A stretch of 64,000 nt of DNA from Isoetes taiwanensis (GCA_021234155.1 JAJEKV010000001.1:28950417-29014416); one strand, 5' to 3'. Positions 1 through 9,228 are shown, counted from the stretch's first letter. Translations and numbers: made by a program. Notes: generated by a model not told the origin, from the sequence alone.

Positions 1-23
1 TAAGCAAACTTATGGTAGCTTAC

Positions 24-1024
24 CTCCACTTCATTAGATGCAATAACCTCTTTGGTAGAAATGTTGATGGACGACCTTGAAGAGCTTGATTCGCTCTTTG
101 ATACTTGTTTTGCACTATCCTTTTTAGCTTCTGATGTACTCGCCTCGAACTTTACTTCTGAGACTTCCTTCAAGCCCATTTCTGCCATCTCCAGAACTCT
201 ATCAAAAGCATTCTCAGGAGCTATTGAAGTTCCATCATAAGTTAAGAGATCGTGCAGGTCCCTAGGCACTTCCGGCTTGAAGTCAATGAAGTCGTCTAGA
301 CCAACAACGAAAGCATAGATTTGTCCAAGGACCTCATCTTCCCTCAAACCAGTAATGGAAGATATATCGTGGAGAAGAAGATAGTCCTTCCCTCCTATAT
401 TAACTGGCAAGGCTTCTGTGACACCCCATCTATCAAGATTCTCTTCATGCTCGTCTACGTCTTCATCCTCGTCCTCGTCGAGCTTTTCCACCAGTTCCTT
501 CTCTTTCTCTGCATCAAATACCTCCTCTGGTGGTGAGGTTCTGCAATAGCCTTCACCTGTGGTTCTTCCCTATCTGTTGGTGGAACCGTATATATCATGT
601 AAGTAGCAAACATGATGTCAACTGGATATAAATTATCCTTCCCATCCTTCTCACATAAGTTGGCTGGCAGTCTCTTGAACGACCTTCGAACCTTATCTTG
701 GTCACCTTTGGGAAAAAGCTTCAGAAAGGACTTTAGACTCAATACAATCTTCCCAGTCGAGGGAGAAGGACGTGCTTCAGTTTCTGCCACGGCCATGAAA
801 CCATGAATGTACTGACCATACACGTCACTGTGTTTGTTAGCCTCAGAGATTATATCTACCGTTAGGCAGAAGTTATTGTAGACTACAGTGGCGTCTACCG
901 GGTTTTCAGGCTGTTGAGCGAACTCATCTGGGTGTGACAGCCGATACTCTGCTTCCTTCGTGACGATCTGGTCATACCATGCCTGGAACTGTTCCCAAGC
1001 TTTCTCTGACCTGCCGTTTGACAT
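24..1024 (-). CDS. Unrecognised coding exon(s), minus strand, one frame break
   Basis: The minus strand is open from the ATG at 1024 down to about 540, and a second frame is open from about 540 to 24, ending at a canonical donor (GAG|GTAAGC) near the window edge. The first part (about 160 residues) starts MSNGRSEKAWEQF and has no domain I recognise. The second part begins PEEVFDAEKEKE, passes through an acidic run (LDEDEDEDVDEHEE) and continues into a soluble segment and a Ser-rich tail. The acidic run reads naturally only if the frames are joined by a one-base shift near 535-545, so either an indel error or a damaged gene is present. It is probably a downstream exon of the gene whose first exon is at 2446-2634. 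Function unknown. Confidence 0.45.
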
Positions 1025-1597
1025 TGCGGAATTGTAGCGCCTCCTTTAGTGCAATAAAAAACCTGATCGCCTAAAAGTAAGTGCCTGCGAGCTGACGGCG
1101 CGAAACTAAAATGTCTTAAGTGTCCCGACGAAATATATACGCACCGTAACCCACGGTCTTGAAACAAATATAAACCCCAAAGACAAGAATAAGGTATTAT
1201 CCGCACCGCCCGCGGTCGCGATATTTTGGCCGGTAAAAGAAGGCCAAATTTATGTTAAGCGCAAAACATACTACACCGTAGCCCGCGGTGCGAAACTACA
1301 CAACCGACTACATGAACTCCACATATTTACGCGTGGCCGGTGCTATCTTTAAAAAGGATATAAGTTATTGGCAAAACAACACCGGATTTGAACCCGGTAA
1401 CACCATTGTTATTTATTTGTTTAAGCTGTTTTTTCACTTAAAGAAAGTACAACGGGGAGGCATCTGAGCTTTGTTGTATACAATTCTTCCCTACGTTTTC
1501 CTACCTTGACACCATCCACCAAAAATGGAAGGCGTTTAAGTCACATTCTGATTCCAAAATAATTCTTACATCAAATAAAGACCATGCTTCTTGACTT
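1025..1597. other. Non-coding stretch, probably intron
   Basis: I see no convincing coding sequence here. It lies between two coding-like segments of the same minus-strand gene and is most simply an intron. It contains several short GC-rich phrases of the form CCGTAGCCCGCGG or CCGTAACCCACGG (about 1144, 1272), which may be a minor dispersed repeat. Confidence 0.3.
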
Positions 1598-2137
1598 TTA
1601 AAGTTTTAAACAATTGACCACTTTTGAAGATAGCAATGTCAATGACCGAGAATGGGTACCATCGGCATCGTCTTGTTCCACTTTGGAACCCACGTCCATC
1701 TGCTCCCTTCTTTTACTTCCCTCCATCTTACGTATTTGAAGGTAATGTAAACTGTTTGCTTTTCGAATGCAATACCTGATTCGACGCTTTCTTTCTTTAT
1801 CCCGCACCTGTACCTTCTCAACTCCTTCATGCGGGCCGGGATGACCATTCATCACATAAAATGTCATCCGAAAACAATGACAATCACTTACGATAAACAT
1901 TTTTGAAGTCTTCTTGACATTCTCGACATTCTTAAACAAGGTAATAAACATATCGATGGGTACATTTACTTTCACGTGTCCACGGACTCCACCTTTCTCC
2001 TTCAAAGCACTGAAAATTTCTGTGACAATTTCAAACGGCAAGAAACAGAGAACTGAATCCATTGGGCGGGAACTAAGGCTGTGATATTGGGGGCAATGGT
2101 AAGTCCACAATTTTGCCTTTCCGAGGATAATACTCAT
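1598..2137 (-). CDS. Coding-like segment of unrecognised minus-strand gene
   Basis: An open frame of 179 codons on the minus strand, with no domain I recognise. The middle part (DMFITLFKNVENVKKTS, then a Cys/His-containing CHCFRMTFYVMNGHPG) looks like a globular protein, while the last third is basic and of mixed quality. The apparent start is not supported by a clear splice acceptor or initiation context. It sits between the presumed first exon (2446-2634) and the 24-1024 segment in the same orientation, which is why I keep it as part of that gene. It could instead be a chance open frame or a damaged exon. Confidence 0.3.
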   Translation of the reverse strand: MSIILGKAKLWTYHCPQYHSLSSRPMDSVLCFLPFEIVTEIFSALKEKGGVRGHVKVNVPIDMFITLFKNVENVKKTSKMFIVSDCHCFRMTFYVMNGHPGPHEGVEKVQVRDKERKRRIRYCIRKANSLHYLQIRKMEGSKRREQMDVGSKVEQDDADGTHSRSLTLLSSKVVNCLKL

Positions 2138-2445
2138 ATTTTAAGAACCAAATCCCCTTTCCCGCTGCACTTCGCCATTTTGACCTTCAAAAGCAAGGAT
2201 CCAATATCATAATAGAAAGCACGAAAGATGCTTGTGATAGAACTCGATGGTTCCGGGTCCAAAGACATCGAAATCTGAGCCACGAGATACAAGAAACCCA
2301 ATTAGTTGATTTCCTCAAAATATAATGAATGACGGATTAGCACAGATATAATGAAACTCACAATTCGCACGAAGCTCAGGGAAATTACGTCGAGATCTTA
2401 TCTTTTATTTTCTCATATGCAATGGGGTATGTATAGGTGTCTGAC

Positions 2446-2634
2446 CTTGATATATACTTCCCCTCTCACCTCGAACCCGACAACAATAGCCTTCCAATGG
2501 CTTGAAATAACATTTCTCCTGCCTTTGATCACCCGATGAGGACCTCTGAGTGGCGGTCGGATTGTCACGAAGCTCCCAAGAAATATATTGAAGCAGCCGA
2601 AATCGTTCTCAGCTGTGACAGAGGTAATCGCCAT
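2446..2634 (-). CDS. Probable first coding exon of the unrecognised minus-strand gene
   Basis: The minus strand has an ATG at 2634 directly after a good acceptor (TTCATTTCAG|ATGGCG). The exon runs 63 codons (MAITSVTAENDFGC, later FVTIRPPLRGPHRVIKG) to a donor AAG|GTCAGA. Upstream on the same strand are a short non-coding leader ending in CATCCAG|GTTTGC, which looks like a 5' UTR exon, and a TATA box at 2764-2772. Promoter, leader intron and coding start therefore form a coherent gene beginning. The protein family is not recognised. Confidence 0.45.
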
Positions 2635-2763
2635 CTGAAATGAACCGGCAAATTAATTAGATCAAACAGTCTGAATCAGATGAGCTCGCAGAACTAGAAG
2701 GATTGAAAGCATTAGCAAACCTGGATGGAGAGACGCGAAAAGAAGAGCCGTTGAGGAAGGGGG

Positions 2764-2772
2764 TACTTATAG
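2764..2772 (-). promoter_or_regulatory. TATA box of the minus-strand gene
   Basis: On the minus strand the sequence reads GTGTCTATAAGTACCCC. This TATA-like element lies just upstream of a pyrimidine-rich leader and the presumed 5' UTR exon. The spacing to the leader fits a plant core promoter. No other element was assigned. Confidence 0.4.
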
Positions 2773-3290
2773 ACACCCCAACATTTGGGCGGTAATTCAG
2801 GGCGGGAATAATTTGTAATTATTACTTCCCGCCCACCGAACCTCCAGGGCAGGTAGGTAAGGATAATGCCGAACCTGTATCTTGACGACACCTGGCATGG
2901 GAAGGGAGGCATGGATGAAGAAAAGCTTGTACCCCCCCGAATTTCCATTGGCCGCGCGATTTCCATGCTGGCATCGAGCTTGGGACAATAAGTGAACCCA
3001 AAAAAACTCTAACGCCAGAGCACACAATGCAATCACTAGAGCTTCCCTGGGACATGATTGTATCAACTTCGATAAGAAGCTTCACAATGCCAACTCCAAG
3101 ATGATCATCTCCCACTATCAAAAGGATCAACTGCAGTTATTATGCCCTCTGCAAATACCGTCTCGTTGCAAGGGTGCAACAACAAGCAACCCATCTTCCT
3201 CCATTGGAGCCTAGGGCAATGGCCTGTGCTGGGCTTCCTTGGCTCCACTTTGCTCATCTCACATGCTCCCTGAATTAAAGAGCACACATT
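2773..3290. other. Upstream region without recognisable gene
   Basis: This stretch precedes the minus-strand TATA box. Several short minus-strand frames overlap one another here, but none has a family signature or splice support. It most likely holds promoter and intergenic DNA. Confidence 0.3.
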
Positions 3291-3500
3291 AAAACCATAT
3301 ACAACCATATATGAATGAGCACTATAGCCATATAACCATTAGAAACCATACAGCCATTAAAAACCATTGAAAACCTTATAACCATTAAAAACATTAAAAC
3401 ATTTAAAACCTTATAACCATTAAAAACATTAAAACATTTAACATTAAAACATTTAACATTAACCATTAAAAAGCATTAAAACATTACAACCATTAAAACA
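3291..3500. repeat. AT-rich degenerate tandem repeat (AACCATTAAAA type)
   Basis: The sequence is built from variants of AACCATTAAAAACATT and AAAACATTTAACATT, repeated many times with small length changes. It is a low-complexity tandem array. The short minus-strand frame across it (repeated VFNGYKVLNVL-like words) is a by-product of the repeat. Confidence 0.8.
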
Positions 3501-3526
3501 TAGGCTTCCCCGAAATCATGACTGTG

Positions 3527-3570
3527 CTGACGTGGCCCTTCGTCAGCGACATCTGACATGGCCACGTCAG
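3527..3570. repeat. Perfect 11-bp inverted repeat around a TGACGTGG motif
   Basis: Arms CTGACGTGGCC (3527-3537) and GGCCACGTCAG (3560-3570) are exact reverse complements with a 22-bp loop. TGACGTGG resembles the binding sites of plant bZIP factors (general knowledge), so this could be a pair of divergent bZIP sites upstream of the small exon at 4062. A chance inverted repeat is also possible. Confidence 0.5.
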
Positions 3571-4061
3571 CAGTCCAGGTCACGGATGGCATGCCACACA
3601 CGTGACTCTAGGTCTGTCATAAATGCCACTTTTTCGAGGTTCGAGGGTGCAGCCAGAAATAACTGCACCCTCTTCCTCTTCTCCCGCGACCCCTATTCCT
3701 TCCATTCCTCTTTGTCTTCCCCTGTTTTGACTCTGGCAGCCGCCTGTTCCTCTGTTCCGCCTTGGTGCTCGATCTGCTATTGCATTTCCAGTGCAATCTT
3801 ATGACTGTAGCGTGGTCGACGGATCGCGACACATCCAGCGACGAGGTTTTGGCTCAATTTGAGTCAGCCAGCAGAAAGTACTTCCTAAGAAGAAAGTGAG
3901 AAACCTTTTCTGTAAGTTTTGATATTCTTATACTGCTTGTTTATTGTTTTTTTGCAATTCCTTTACTACTGTGCTGCTCCTATTATTTTTTTAGAGCCTC
4001 TTTATATACATTTTCCAGCCCGACAAATCCTTACTCTCGCTTTGCAAACGCCTGTAGCAAA

Positions 4062-4108
4062 ATGGAATCGAACTCTGCAGCTTCCTCCTCATCCAACAAA
4101 TCTACCAG
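4062..4108 (+). CDS. Possible short first coding exon
   Basis: An ATG at 4062 opens a 15-codon Ser-rich frame (MESNSAASSSSNKSTR) ending at a good donor, CCAG|GTATTT, followed by a T-rich intron-like stretch. Short Ser-rich first exons are common in plant genes and in hAT-type transposon genes. I could not find the following exon before the palindrome array at 4529, so the gene is either interrupted or its next exon is not recognisable. Confidence 0.25.
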
Positions 4109-4528
4109 GTATTTTTTTTTCTTAATATTTTCTCATTTGTCTGCTGTTTCAAAGCTGCTTCACTGCTTTCCTTTTGATTTGCTTTCTGTTTGTGCTTTCT
4201 TGTGTTTAGTTATTGTTTGCTTGAATACCTTGAACAGGAATCAGTGTTCTTAGATGCTAATAGTAGTGGCAAGCACCCAACTTAGGAATCCTGAGAGATA
4301 GGAAGAAAAGTATTGCATAACAGTAAGAGAACTGTCTATGATTCATAAAAGAACAGAACTATGCATGAAATTGCTTCTGAAAACTTAAAATAGGAATTGC
4401 CATACGGTTTGAAAATTTCACTCCACGACATATCCTCCTTTGCGGGAGAGGTGCGAAGAAGGAACCCGGCTTTCTCGGGCGAAGTCGGGAATCCCTCGGC
4501 TTGCCAATCCGGGAAGTATACAGGCCTT
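4109..4528. other. T-rich, intron-like stretch
   Basis: The first 150 bases are strongly T-rich and intron-like. From about 4400 the base composition becomes GC-richer as the palindrome array approaches. I see no gene. Confidence 0.3.
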
Positions 4529-4747
4529 ATTCTCGACTTCATGAGTCGAGAATGTCTCGACTCGCGAGGCGAGAACAGGGAAATGTACACTCTGAATTGT
4601 TGGCTGGTTGAGGCATTCTCGACTCGCGAGTTGAGAATGTCATTCCTAGCCAATGCCTCTAACCTGTCGACAATACCCGCTAATCTCACACACACGGTCT
4701 GGCTCTAGTGCATTCTCTACGGTGCTGCACAGCAGGGCCAGTCTTAA

Positions 4748-4794
4748 CCACTCTCCTTCAAACTATCTTGCTCGGATATTGAAGGGAAGTGGTT
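4748..4794. repeat. Hairpin cassette, first copy (CCACTCTCCTT ... AAGGGAAGTGG)
   Basis: The left arm AACCACTCTCCTTC and right arm GAAGGGAAGTGGTT pair with one mismatch around a loop that contains GGATATT. This is the first of a family of hairpins recurring at about 4852, 5171, 5440, 5756, 6022 and 6176. All share the loop phrase CGAATATTGCGAAG or a variant. Confidence 0.75.
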
Positions 4795-4851
4795 TTGACC
4801 TGCCTGCCAGCCAACTCTTAGCAAGCCAATTCTCCTGTGTATGGTCGCAGT

Positions 4852-4936
4852 GGCCTCTACCCAGTCAGAGACCGTCTCCTTCGAACCATCTTCGTCGAAT
4901 ATTGTGAAGGGGATGGGCTCGGACTGGGTGGAGGCC
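4852..4936. repeat. Hairpin cassette with 15-bp outer stem
   Basis: GGCCTCTACCCAGTC (4852-4866) pairs with GACTGGGTGGAGGCC (4922-4936) with one mismatch that would be a G-U pair in RNA. Inside is a second, partial stem around CTTCGTCGAATATTGTGAAG. Palindromes at 4979 and 5058 follow on the right. Confidence 0.8.
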
Positions 4937-5170
4937 TCTACAACTAACCATAGGGAAACCACAGAGCTTGCTGTCTGCATTCTCGGCTCGCGAGTCGAGA
5001 ATGCCTTATCCAGCCAGCGCTCCATGTGTACTATCTGGAGTTCTCGATGGCTAAGGCATTCTCAACTTGCGAGTCGAGAATGCAGACAGGAAGCCAACAC
5101 TTGCATTCTCGACTTCGCCAAGTCGAGAATCCCTTAACCAGCCAATTCTCACGTGTATGGTCGGTGGCCA

Positions 5171-5237
5171 CCACCCGGTCGAGCCACTCTCCTTGAACCA
5201 TCTTCGCCGAATATTGCGAAGGGGCTCGACCGGGTGG
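5171..5237. repeat. Hairpin cassette with perfect 15-bp stem
   Basis: CCACCCGGTCGAGCC (5171-5185) and GGCTCGACCGGGTGG (5223-5237) are exact reverse complements. The loop holds CCTTGAACCATCTTCGC followed by CGAATATTGCGAAGG, and part of it can pair internally. Stem bases differ from the 4852 copy on both sides at once (CAGTC/GACTG against CGGTC/GACCG), which is compensatory change. Confidence 0.85.
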
Positions 5238-5439
5238 AGGCCTCTACAACCAACCACGGAGCTTCGGGTCTGCATTCTCGACTTGCGAGTCGAGAATGCC
5301 TTAAACCAGCCAGCACTCCATGTGTGTGTACTATCGCGGGTTCTCGATGGCTAAGGCATTCTCGACTTACGAATGAAATCGAAGCCAACACTTGCATTCT
5401 CGACTCGCAAAGTCGAGAAATCCAACCAGCCAATTTAGT

Positions 5440-5520
5440 GGCCTCGACCCGATCAGAGCCACTCTCACTTGAACCATCTTCGTCGAATATTGCGAAGGGA
5501 GGGGCTGGGGGTGGAGGCCT
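5440..5520. repeat. Hairpin cassette, decayed copy
   Basis: GGCCTCGACCCGATCAGAGCC on the left and GGGGCTGGGGGTGGAGGCC on the right pair imperfectly around the conserved loop CGTCGAATATTGCGAAG. It is the same unit as at 5171 with several unpaired positions. Confidence 0.65.
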
Positions 5521-5755
5521 CTACAACAACCACGGGGAAACCCGCGAAGTATGGCACATGCATTCTCGACTTCGCGGTCGAATGCCTTAAACCAGCCAGC
5601 ACTCCATGTGTACTGTCACGAGTTCTTTCGATGGCTAAGGCATTCTCGACTTTGCGAGTGAGAATCACGTAGGAAAAACCAACACGAGCCTTTCTCGACT
5701 CTGGAAGTCGAATCCCGGTGACCGACCCAATTCTCCACAGCGGTATGGCGCAGCT

Positions 5756-5838
5756 GGCCTCTACCCGGTCGAGCCACTCTCCCTTGAACCATCTTCGTCC
5801 GAATATTGCGAAGGGAGGGGCTGGGGCGGGTGGAGGCC
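5756..5838. repeat. Hairpin cassette, imperfect copy
   Basis: GGCCTCTACCCGGTCGAGCC on the left faces GGGGCTGGGGCGGGTGGAGG on the right around a loop containing CGAATATTGCGAAGG. It belongs to the same family as the 5171 cassette, with mismatches in the middle of the stem. Confidence 0.65.
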
Positions 5839-6021
5839 TCTACAACTAACCACGGGGAAACCATCGAAACTTATGCATGCGCATTCTCGCTCGCGGAGGA
5901 ATGCCTTAAACCAACCAACCAGCACTTGCATTCTCGACTTCGCAAGTCGAGAATCCCTTAACCCGCTCCCACATAGCAATGCCCGCTCCGTGCATTCTCC
6001 GTGCTACTGAGGCGATCTCAG

Positions 6022-6070
6022 CCACTCTCCTTCAAACTATATCGCTTTCGAATATTGCGAAGGGAAGTGG
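6022..6070. repeat. Hairpin cassette, short form
   Basis: CCACTCTCCTT (6022-6032) pairs with AAGGGAAGTGG (6060-6070) apart from one mismatch, around a loop ending CGAATATTGCG. The outer stem seen in the longer copies is missing. Confidence 0.7.
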
Positions 6071-6175
6071 CCCCTCGATCTGCTTGGGCCTTTGGGACGA
6101 AAGCACGTGGCCTCTACAACCAAGCACTTTGTATTCTCTGTTTTTTAGTCCCAAGTGCCTCTAGCCTATCTCGAG

Positions 6176-6221
6176 CCACTCTCCTTGAACCACATTCCTC
6201 GAATATTGCGAAGAAGAGTGG
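6176..6221. repeat. Hairpin cassette, last copy of the array
   Basis: CCACTCTCCTT (6176-6186) and AAGAAGAGTGG (6211-6221) form the stem, and the loop again contains CGAATATTGCG. Beyond this point no further cassette is seen. Confidence 0.7.
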
Positions 6222-6544
6222 TTCCAACAGTGGAGGCTCTGTCCCGGACTAACCACGGGGAGGATGCATTTGAACCGCATCTCCGGGGCCTTAGACCTAG
6301 CCTGATCTATATACAACATTGAAGAAAACATTCCAAGAAAAACACACCTAAAACGGGCTGTTCCGTTTTGCCCCGATCCATTGTTTCCATCTTCGGCATC
6401 TCTCAACCCGGAGTAATTCATCTCTCGAAGGCGAAGAATGCTCGACAAGGAAAACGATAAATCGTGGAGCTTATGAGCAGTCCCATGATCTAAGCACGGA
6501 CGGCATGTTCTACACACAAAATAACAGGCATCTCTGAAACTCAC
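6222..6544. other. Stretch without recognised gene
   Basis: A minus-strand open frame crosses it but lies beyond the donor of the exon at 6545-6771, so it is probably intron or flanking DNA of that gene. No repeat of the palindrome family is present. Confidence 0.3.
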
Positions 6545-6771
6545 CTCTTCACGCAGTAATTCCTTGGGCCATTGTATGACAGATCCCGCAGCCTCACCGA
6601 GAGTCTTTGCTTCTTCTGTCGGTCTCATCAAGAGTGCATTCGCATCTAATACTTGTATCAATGCGATTTTAGTGTATCCCCGTTCCATGGCGCTGCAGTG
6701 TAGCATTCCCGTGTCTGGCAGCTCCTCTCCGCTTGCTACCTTAGCTCCGTGCTCATCGATCAAATCAACTA
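6545..6771 (-). CDS. Exon resembling the C-terminal domain of plant transposon proteins (DUF8039-like)
   Basis: On the minus strand an acceptor (TATTGCAAG|TAG) and a donor (GAAGAG|GTGAGT) bound an open exon of about 75 codons. It contains VASGEELPDTGMLHC, GYTKIALIQVL, a TEEAKTLGEAAG segment and ends in the phrase IQWPKELL. This order (G-x-V/E-x-P, then a beta-rich stretch, then L-G-x-A and I-x-W-P) is what I remember of the domain at the C-terminus of many plant En/Spm-type and related element proteins. The match is from memory, not from a search. No transposase core is visible beside it, so it may be an isolated exon or part of a host gene that took up the domain. Confidence 0.45.
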
Positions 6772-7158
6772 CTTGCAATAAGATGCGCGGTTAGAAAAAA
6801 TAAACAGAGCAAGACGCTGTGAGGAGCTTACCGCGTCGTGGCGCCATTCCGGAAGTCGCTTACAGTCGATGCTCGGCTCCCAACTCCGAGTCGCCAATGC
6901 CGCAGTGAAGATAAGCTACACTGCGCTCACTAGAATCCCCGGATGTGATTCATTTTGAAAAATGGTGTTTAGGCGGGCTAAAAAACCGACCGTGTTGTAC
7001 CCTTAGCCCGCTTTTTTTCTTAAATGATTGTATGTTAAATTCAAAATTAAGAACACGCCCGACCTTTTTTACGTGCAGTCCTAAAACCTCCAAGGCGCGG
7101 AGGAAGCTTAATTCTGAAGGGTTCGAAAGCAAAGAAGAAGATGCGGGGGCATCTGAAC
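6772..7158. other. Intergenic or intronic stretch
   Basis: Short frames overlap on both strands, including a Lys- and Ser-rich one around 6950-7280 on minus that is the shadow of the plus-strand exon at 7159. I see no separate gene. Confidence 0.3.
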
Positions 7159-7238
7159 ATGACGACTCCGTCCAAGAAGCGGGCCCCGGCTTGAAGCTGG
7201 TTCTAGCGGCGGCAAGAGGAAAAAGACGAGGCGCTCGG
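7159..7238 (+). CDS. Candidate first exon (NLS-like) of the ParB-methyltransferase-phosphatase chain
   Basis: An ATG at 7159 starts MTTPSKKRAPA. After a break in frame the same stretch continues as GSSGGKRKKTRRS up to a donor CTCGG|GTGAGA. The two basic clusters resemble a nuclear localisation signal. Spliced to the acceptor at 7301 the frame continues AFTEDSLVITGRT. The stop codon between the two basic clusters lies next to a GGGCCCCGG run and would be removed by a one-base shift. The start codon choice is uncertain. Confidence 0.35.
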
Positions 7239-7301
7239 GTGAGATGTGAGGTTTTTTTCTTTGGTGGAATACCTTTACTCATCCATCCTTTGGTCTTGCA
7301 G

Positions 7302-8216
7302 CATTCACCGAGGACTCACTAGTGATCACTGGCCGAACTCTGTTCTTCATCATCGAGGGATTGGAGACAGAGCTTCTTGACACACCAGCAGATTCTTGGT
7401 GGTATGTCGAGGTATCAACAAGTGGGAAGGAGAAAGATCTGTTTCTCCACCAAAGGGATAAGAAGAGCTCCGGAGACAAGTACAAGAAGGTCGGTCGGTG
7501 TTGTGCTCTCCGTCTCTGCGCCAGATTCGAAGCATCTATCAATGTTTGTGGAAGACTGCCAGAAGAGTAAGTTCTACCACACGAAGAAATTATCAGTTTC
7601 AAATTATTCTCACTCTTCAATGAGCAAGTCGAAGGGCACCGACAAAAGACCGGCGCCTTTAAACTGTCAGAACCTTGGGTGGAAGGATCTGGAAAGGATG
7701 AAGGAGGCCGGGACCCTAACATCCAGGGAGCTTGGAATGGAGATTTCCAGAGTGAGGGAAAAACTGTTCAACACGGGGAGCTTCACCTCCAGTGTGCTGA
7801 AGACTCTACAACACTTTCGGCGGGGGGAGGGAAGTTGTGGTTCATAAAGAAAAAAGTCCGGACAAGACCACAGATGGAGGAGATGAGACCACACGGGAGG
7901 AATCAGATGATGAAGCAGACGAAGATATGGTCGACTCCCAATTAATGGATCCGGATGGCGGTCGGGGATTTCCGAGAGGGGCACAGAAAATGGAGCGGCT
8001 GGCTCAGTATTATCCGTTGGGAATAGCACACAAGCTGCTGTTGGACATCAGACGCCTGAAGGTTTGCACGGGAGATGCCATCTTGTTCAAGCACAGGGAA
8101 TTTAATCCAAAGACACATGCTTTGGAGATTACGAACCCGATGGTGCGACATCACATTCTTGATCCAATGCCCGCGAATGTCATACCTTCGCCAGTCGATC
8201 GGTGAGTTGTTAAATT
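7302..8216 (+). CDS. N-terminal, acidic part of the composite gene, with frame breaks
   Basis: An acceptor (GGTCTTGCAG|CATTC) opens a frame reading SLVITGRTLFFIIEGLETE. The coding signal then moves frame at GGTCGGTCGG (about 7490), continues as VEDCQKSKFYHTKKLS and RPAPLNCQNLGWKDLERM, and moves again at a six-G run (7822-7827). From there it reads an acidic segment (DGGDETTREESDDEADED) and KMERLAQYYPLGIAHKLL up to a TGA at 8203-8205. Each break lies at or near a homopolymer or short tandem duplication, and the protein quality is good on both sides. No known domain is recognised before the ParB-like part. Either the gene is decaying or the assembly carries indels. Confidence 0.5.
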
Positions 8217-8449
8217 TGGAAGTCTAAGGAAGACCTGAAGGGAAAAGACATCCGGTTCTGGGTAGTAGACGGTCAGCATTCAGTGAGGGCAGCGCAAGTA
8301 TTGCAGACGGAGAAGGAGGTGCCGCAAAGGATCAAGGATAGATATGCCAAGCGAGAGTGCAGAGTTCTTGCAGCGGAGACGCCAGCAACCGAGCTGGCCA
8401 GCATTAGCCACTGCCAGAACACAATAGCAGCGAGTGCCAGCTACATAAG
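8217..8449 (+). CDS. ParB-like (DGQHS) segment of the composite gene
   Basis: The frame reads KEDLKGKDIRFWVVDGQHSV and then RAAQVLQTEKEVPQ, a basic stretch, and ASISHCQNTIAAS, ending at a canonical donor ATAAG|GTAAAG (intron from 8450). The V-V-D-G-Q-H-S-x-x-A-A pattern is the signature of the ParB/Srx fold (ParB family D-G-H/Q-H/N-R), and the following helix with an Asn is also typical. In bacteria and phages this domain often precedes a DNA methyltransferase, and a methyltransferase-like segment follows here too. The family assignment is by eye. The canonical Arg after the His is Ser here, so catalytic activity is doubtful. This segment is not in frame with the preceding one. Confidence 0.5.
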
Positions 8450-8467
8450 GTAAAGAACTCTCTGATT

Positions 8468-9214
8468 CATGGAATAAAATAATGGCTAAGGTTAGCCAAA
8501 TGGCTATTTTGTGGCAATTTTGCCAAGAAAAATGGCTAAAGTAAATGGAAAAAATGCCGAAAAAAAAAGAAAATTTTAGCCTAATTTTTTTGCCGCCCAA
8601 GTGATCTTTTAGGTTGAATAGCCAAACCTTTACCTCCAGACATATCTATTAGGACATCGATTAGCTAAACCTAAGATAGAGTAGGCTTGGAAAAATAGAT
8701 AGATTAGCCCAGAATCCACACCAATATATGTACCAACTTTAAGAAATTATCAAATAGGGTTTATCTTTTTCCTTTTCTTTTTCATGTTTTTTCCTTGTTC
8801 CAAGTACAAAGTTGAAGCATTAGAGGAAAAAGAACAATGTACTCTTTTTTTTGGGTTTTTGAACATGTTCATGTATATTTGTGCCTTGATTTATGTCTTT
8901 GTTCTTCATATCAAGGAAGTCATAACAATGATAATAATTCTATTATGCTATATTATGTTGATTGTCATTACTTTATCTATATCGCATGACATTGTATTTA
9001 CAATAAATTGAATGTCTTTGCCAAGATGCTTGGAGCGTGATGGCTAATATTTGCCTCTTCATTTTGTGAAAGTTTAGCCAAAAGCAAGAAACTACAATGG
9101 ATAAAAATCATTTAGTTTAGCCACGTGTTAGAAACTTCTAACCCCAATTTGAAGGTAGTTTAGCTAAACCTATTTTGGCTACACTAAAATACGGGAGTAG
9201 TAATTTATTCCATG
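8468..9214. mobile_element. Non-autonomous DNA transposon with 8-bp TSD (747 bp)
   Basis: The ends are CATGGAATAAA (8468-8478) and TTTATTCCATG (9204-9214), exact 11-bp inverted repeats, flanked on both sides by the 8-bp duplication CTCTGATT (8460-8467 and 9215-9222). The interior is AT-rich and full of TGGCTAAAG, TAGCCAAA and TTTAGCTAAA words, with no transposase. The 8-bp duplication suggests a hAT-type or P-type transposase in trans. Related interior sequence (AAAATGGCTAAAGT, then an A/G-rich run and TTAGCC) recurs at 27410-27880. Confidence 0.85.
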
Positions 9215-9228
9215 CTCTGATTCGGCGG

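Larger units (their letters stand above)
4529..5954. repeat. Array of short palindromes, core CTCGACTCGCGAGTCGAG (ATTCTC...GAGAAT variant)
   Basis: At least twelve copies of a 22-26 bp self-complementary sequence occur here, starting near 4529, 4615, 4979, 5058, 5105, 5274, 5395, 5562, 5642, 5691, 5883 and 5930. Two more decayed copies lie near 4554 and 5358. Most begin ATTCTCGACT and end AGTCGAGAAT, with TCG, TTGCG, TTCGC or TTCATG at the centre. Flanking GC bases often extend the symmetry (GCATTC...GAATGC). The central bases vary while both arms stay complementary in the better copies. The copies are separated by conserved spacers, so a larger unit of roughly 300 bp has also been duplicated. 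Confidence 0.9.

Noticed and set aside
4841-5590. Overlapping frames on both strands in the palindrome array
   Set aside because: Same cause as above. The frames follow the repeats, shift between copies, and show no domain.
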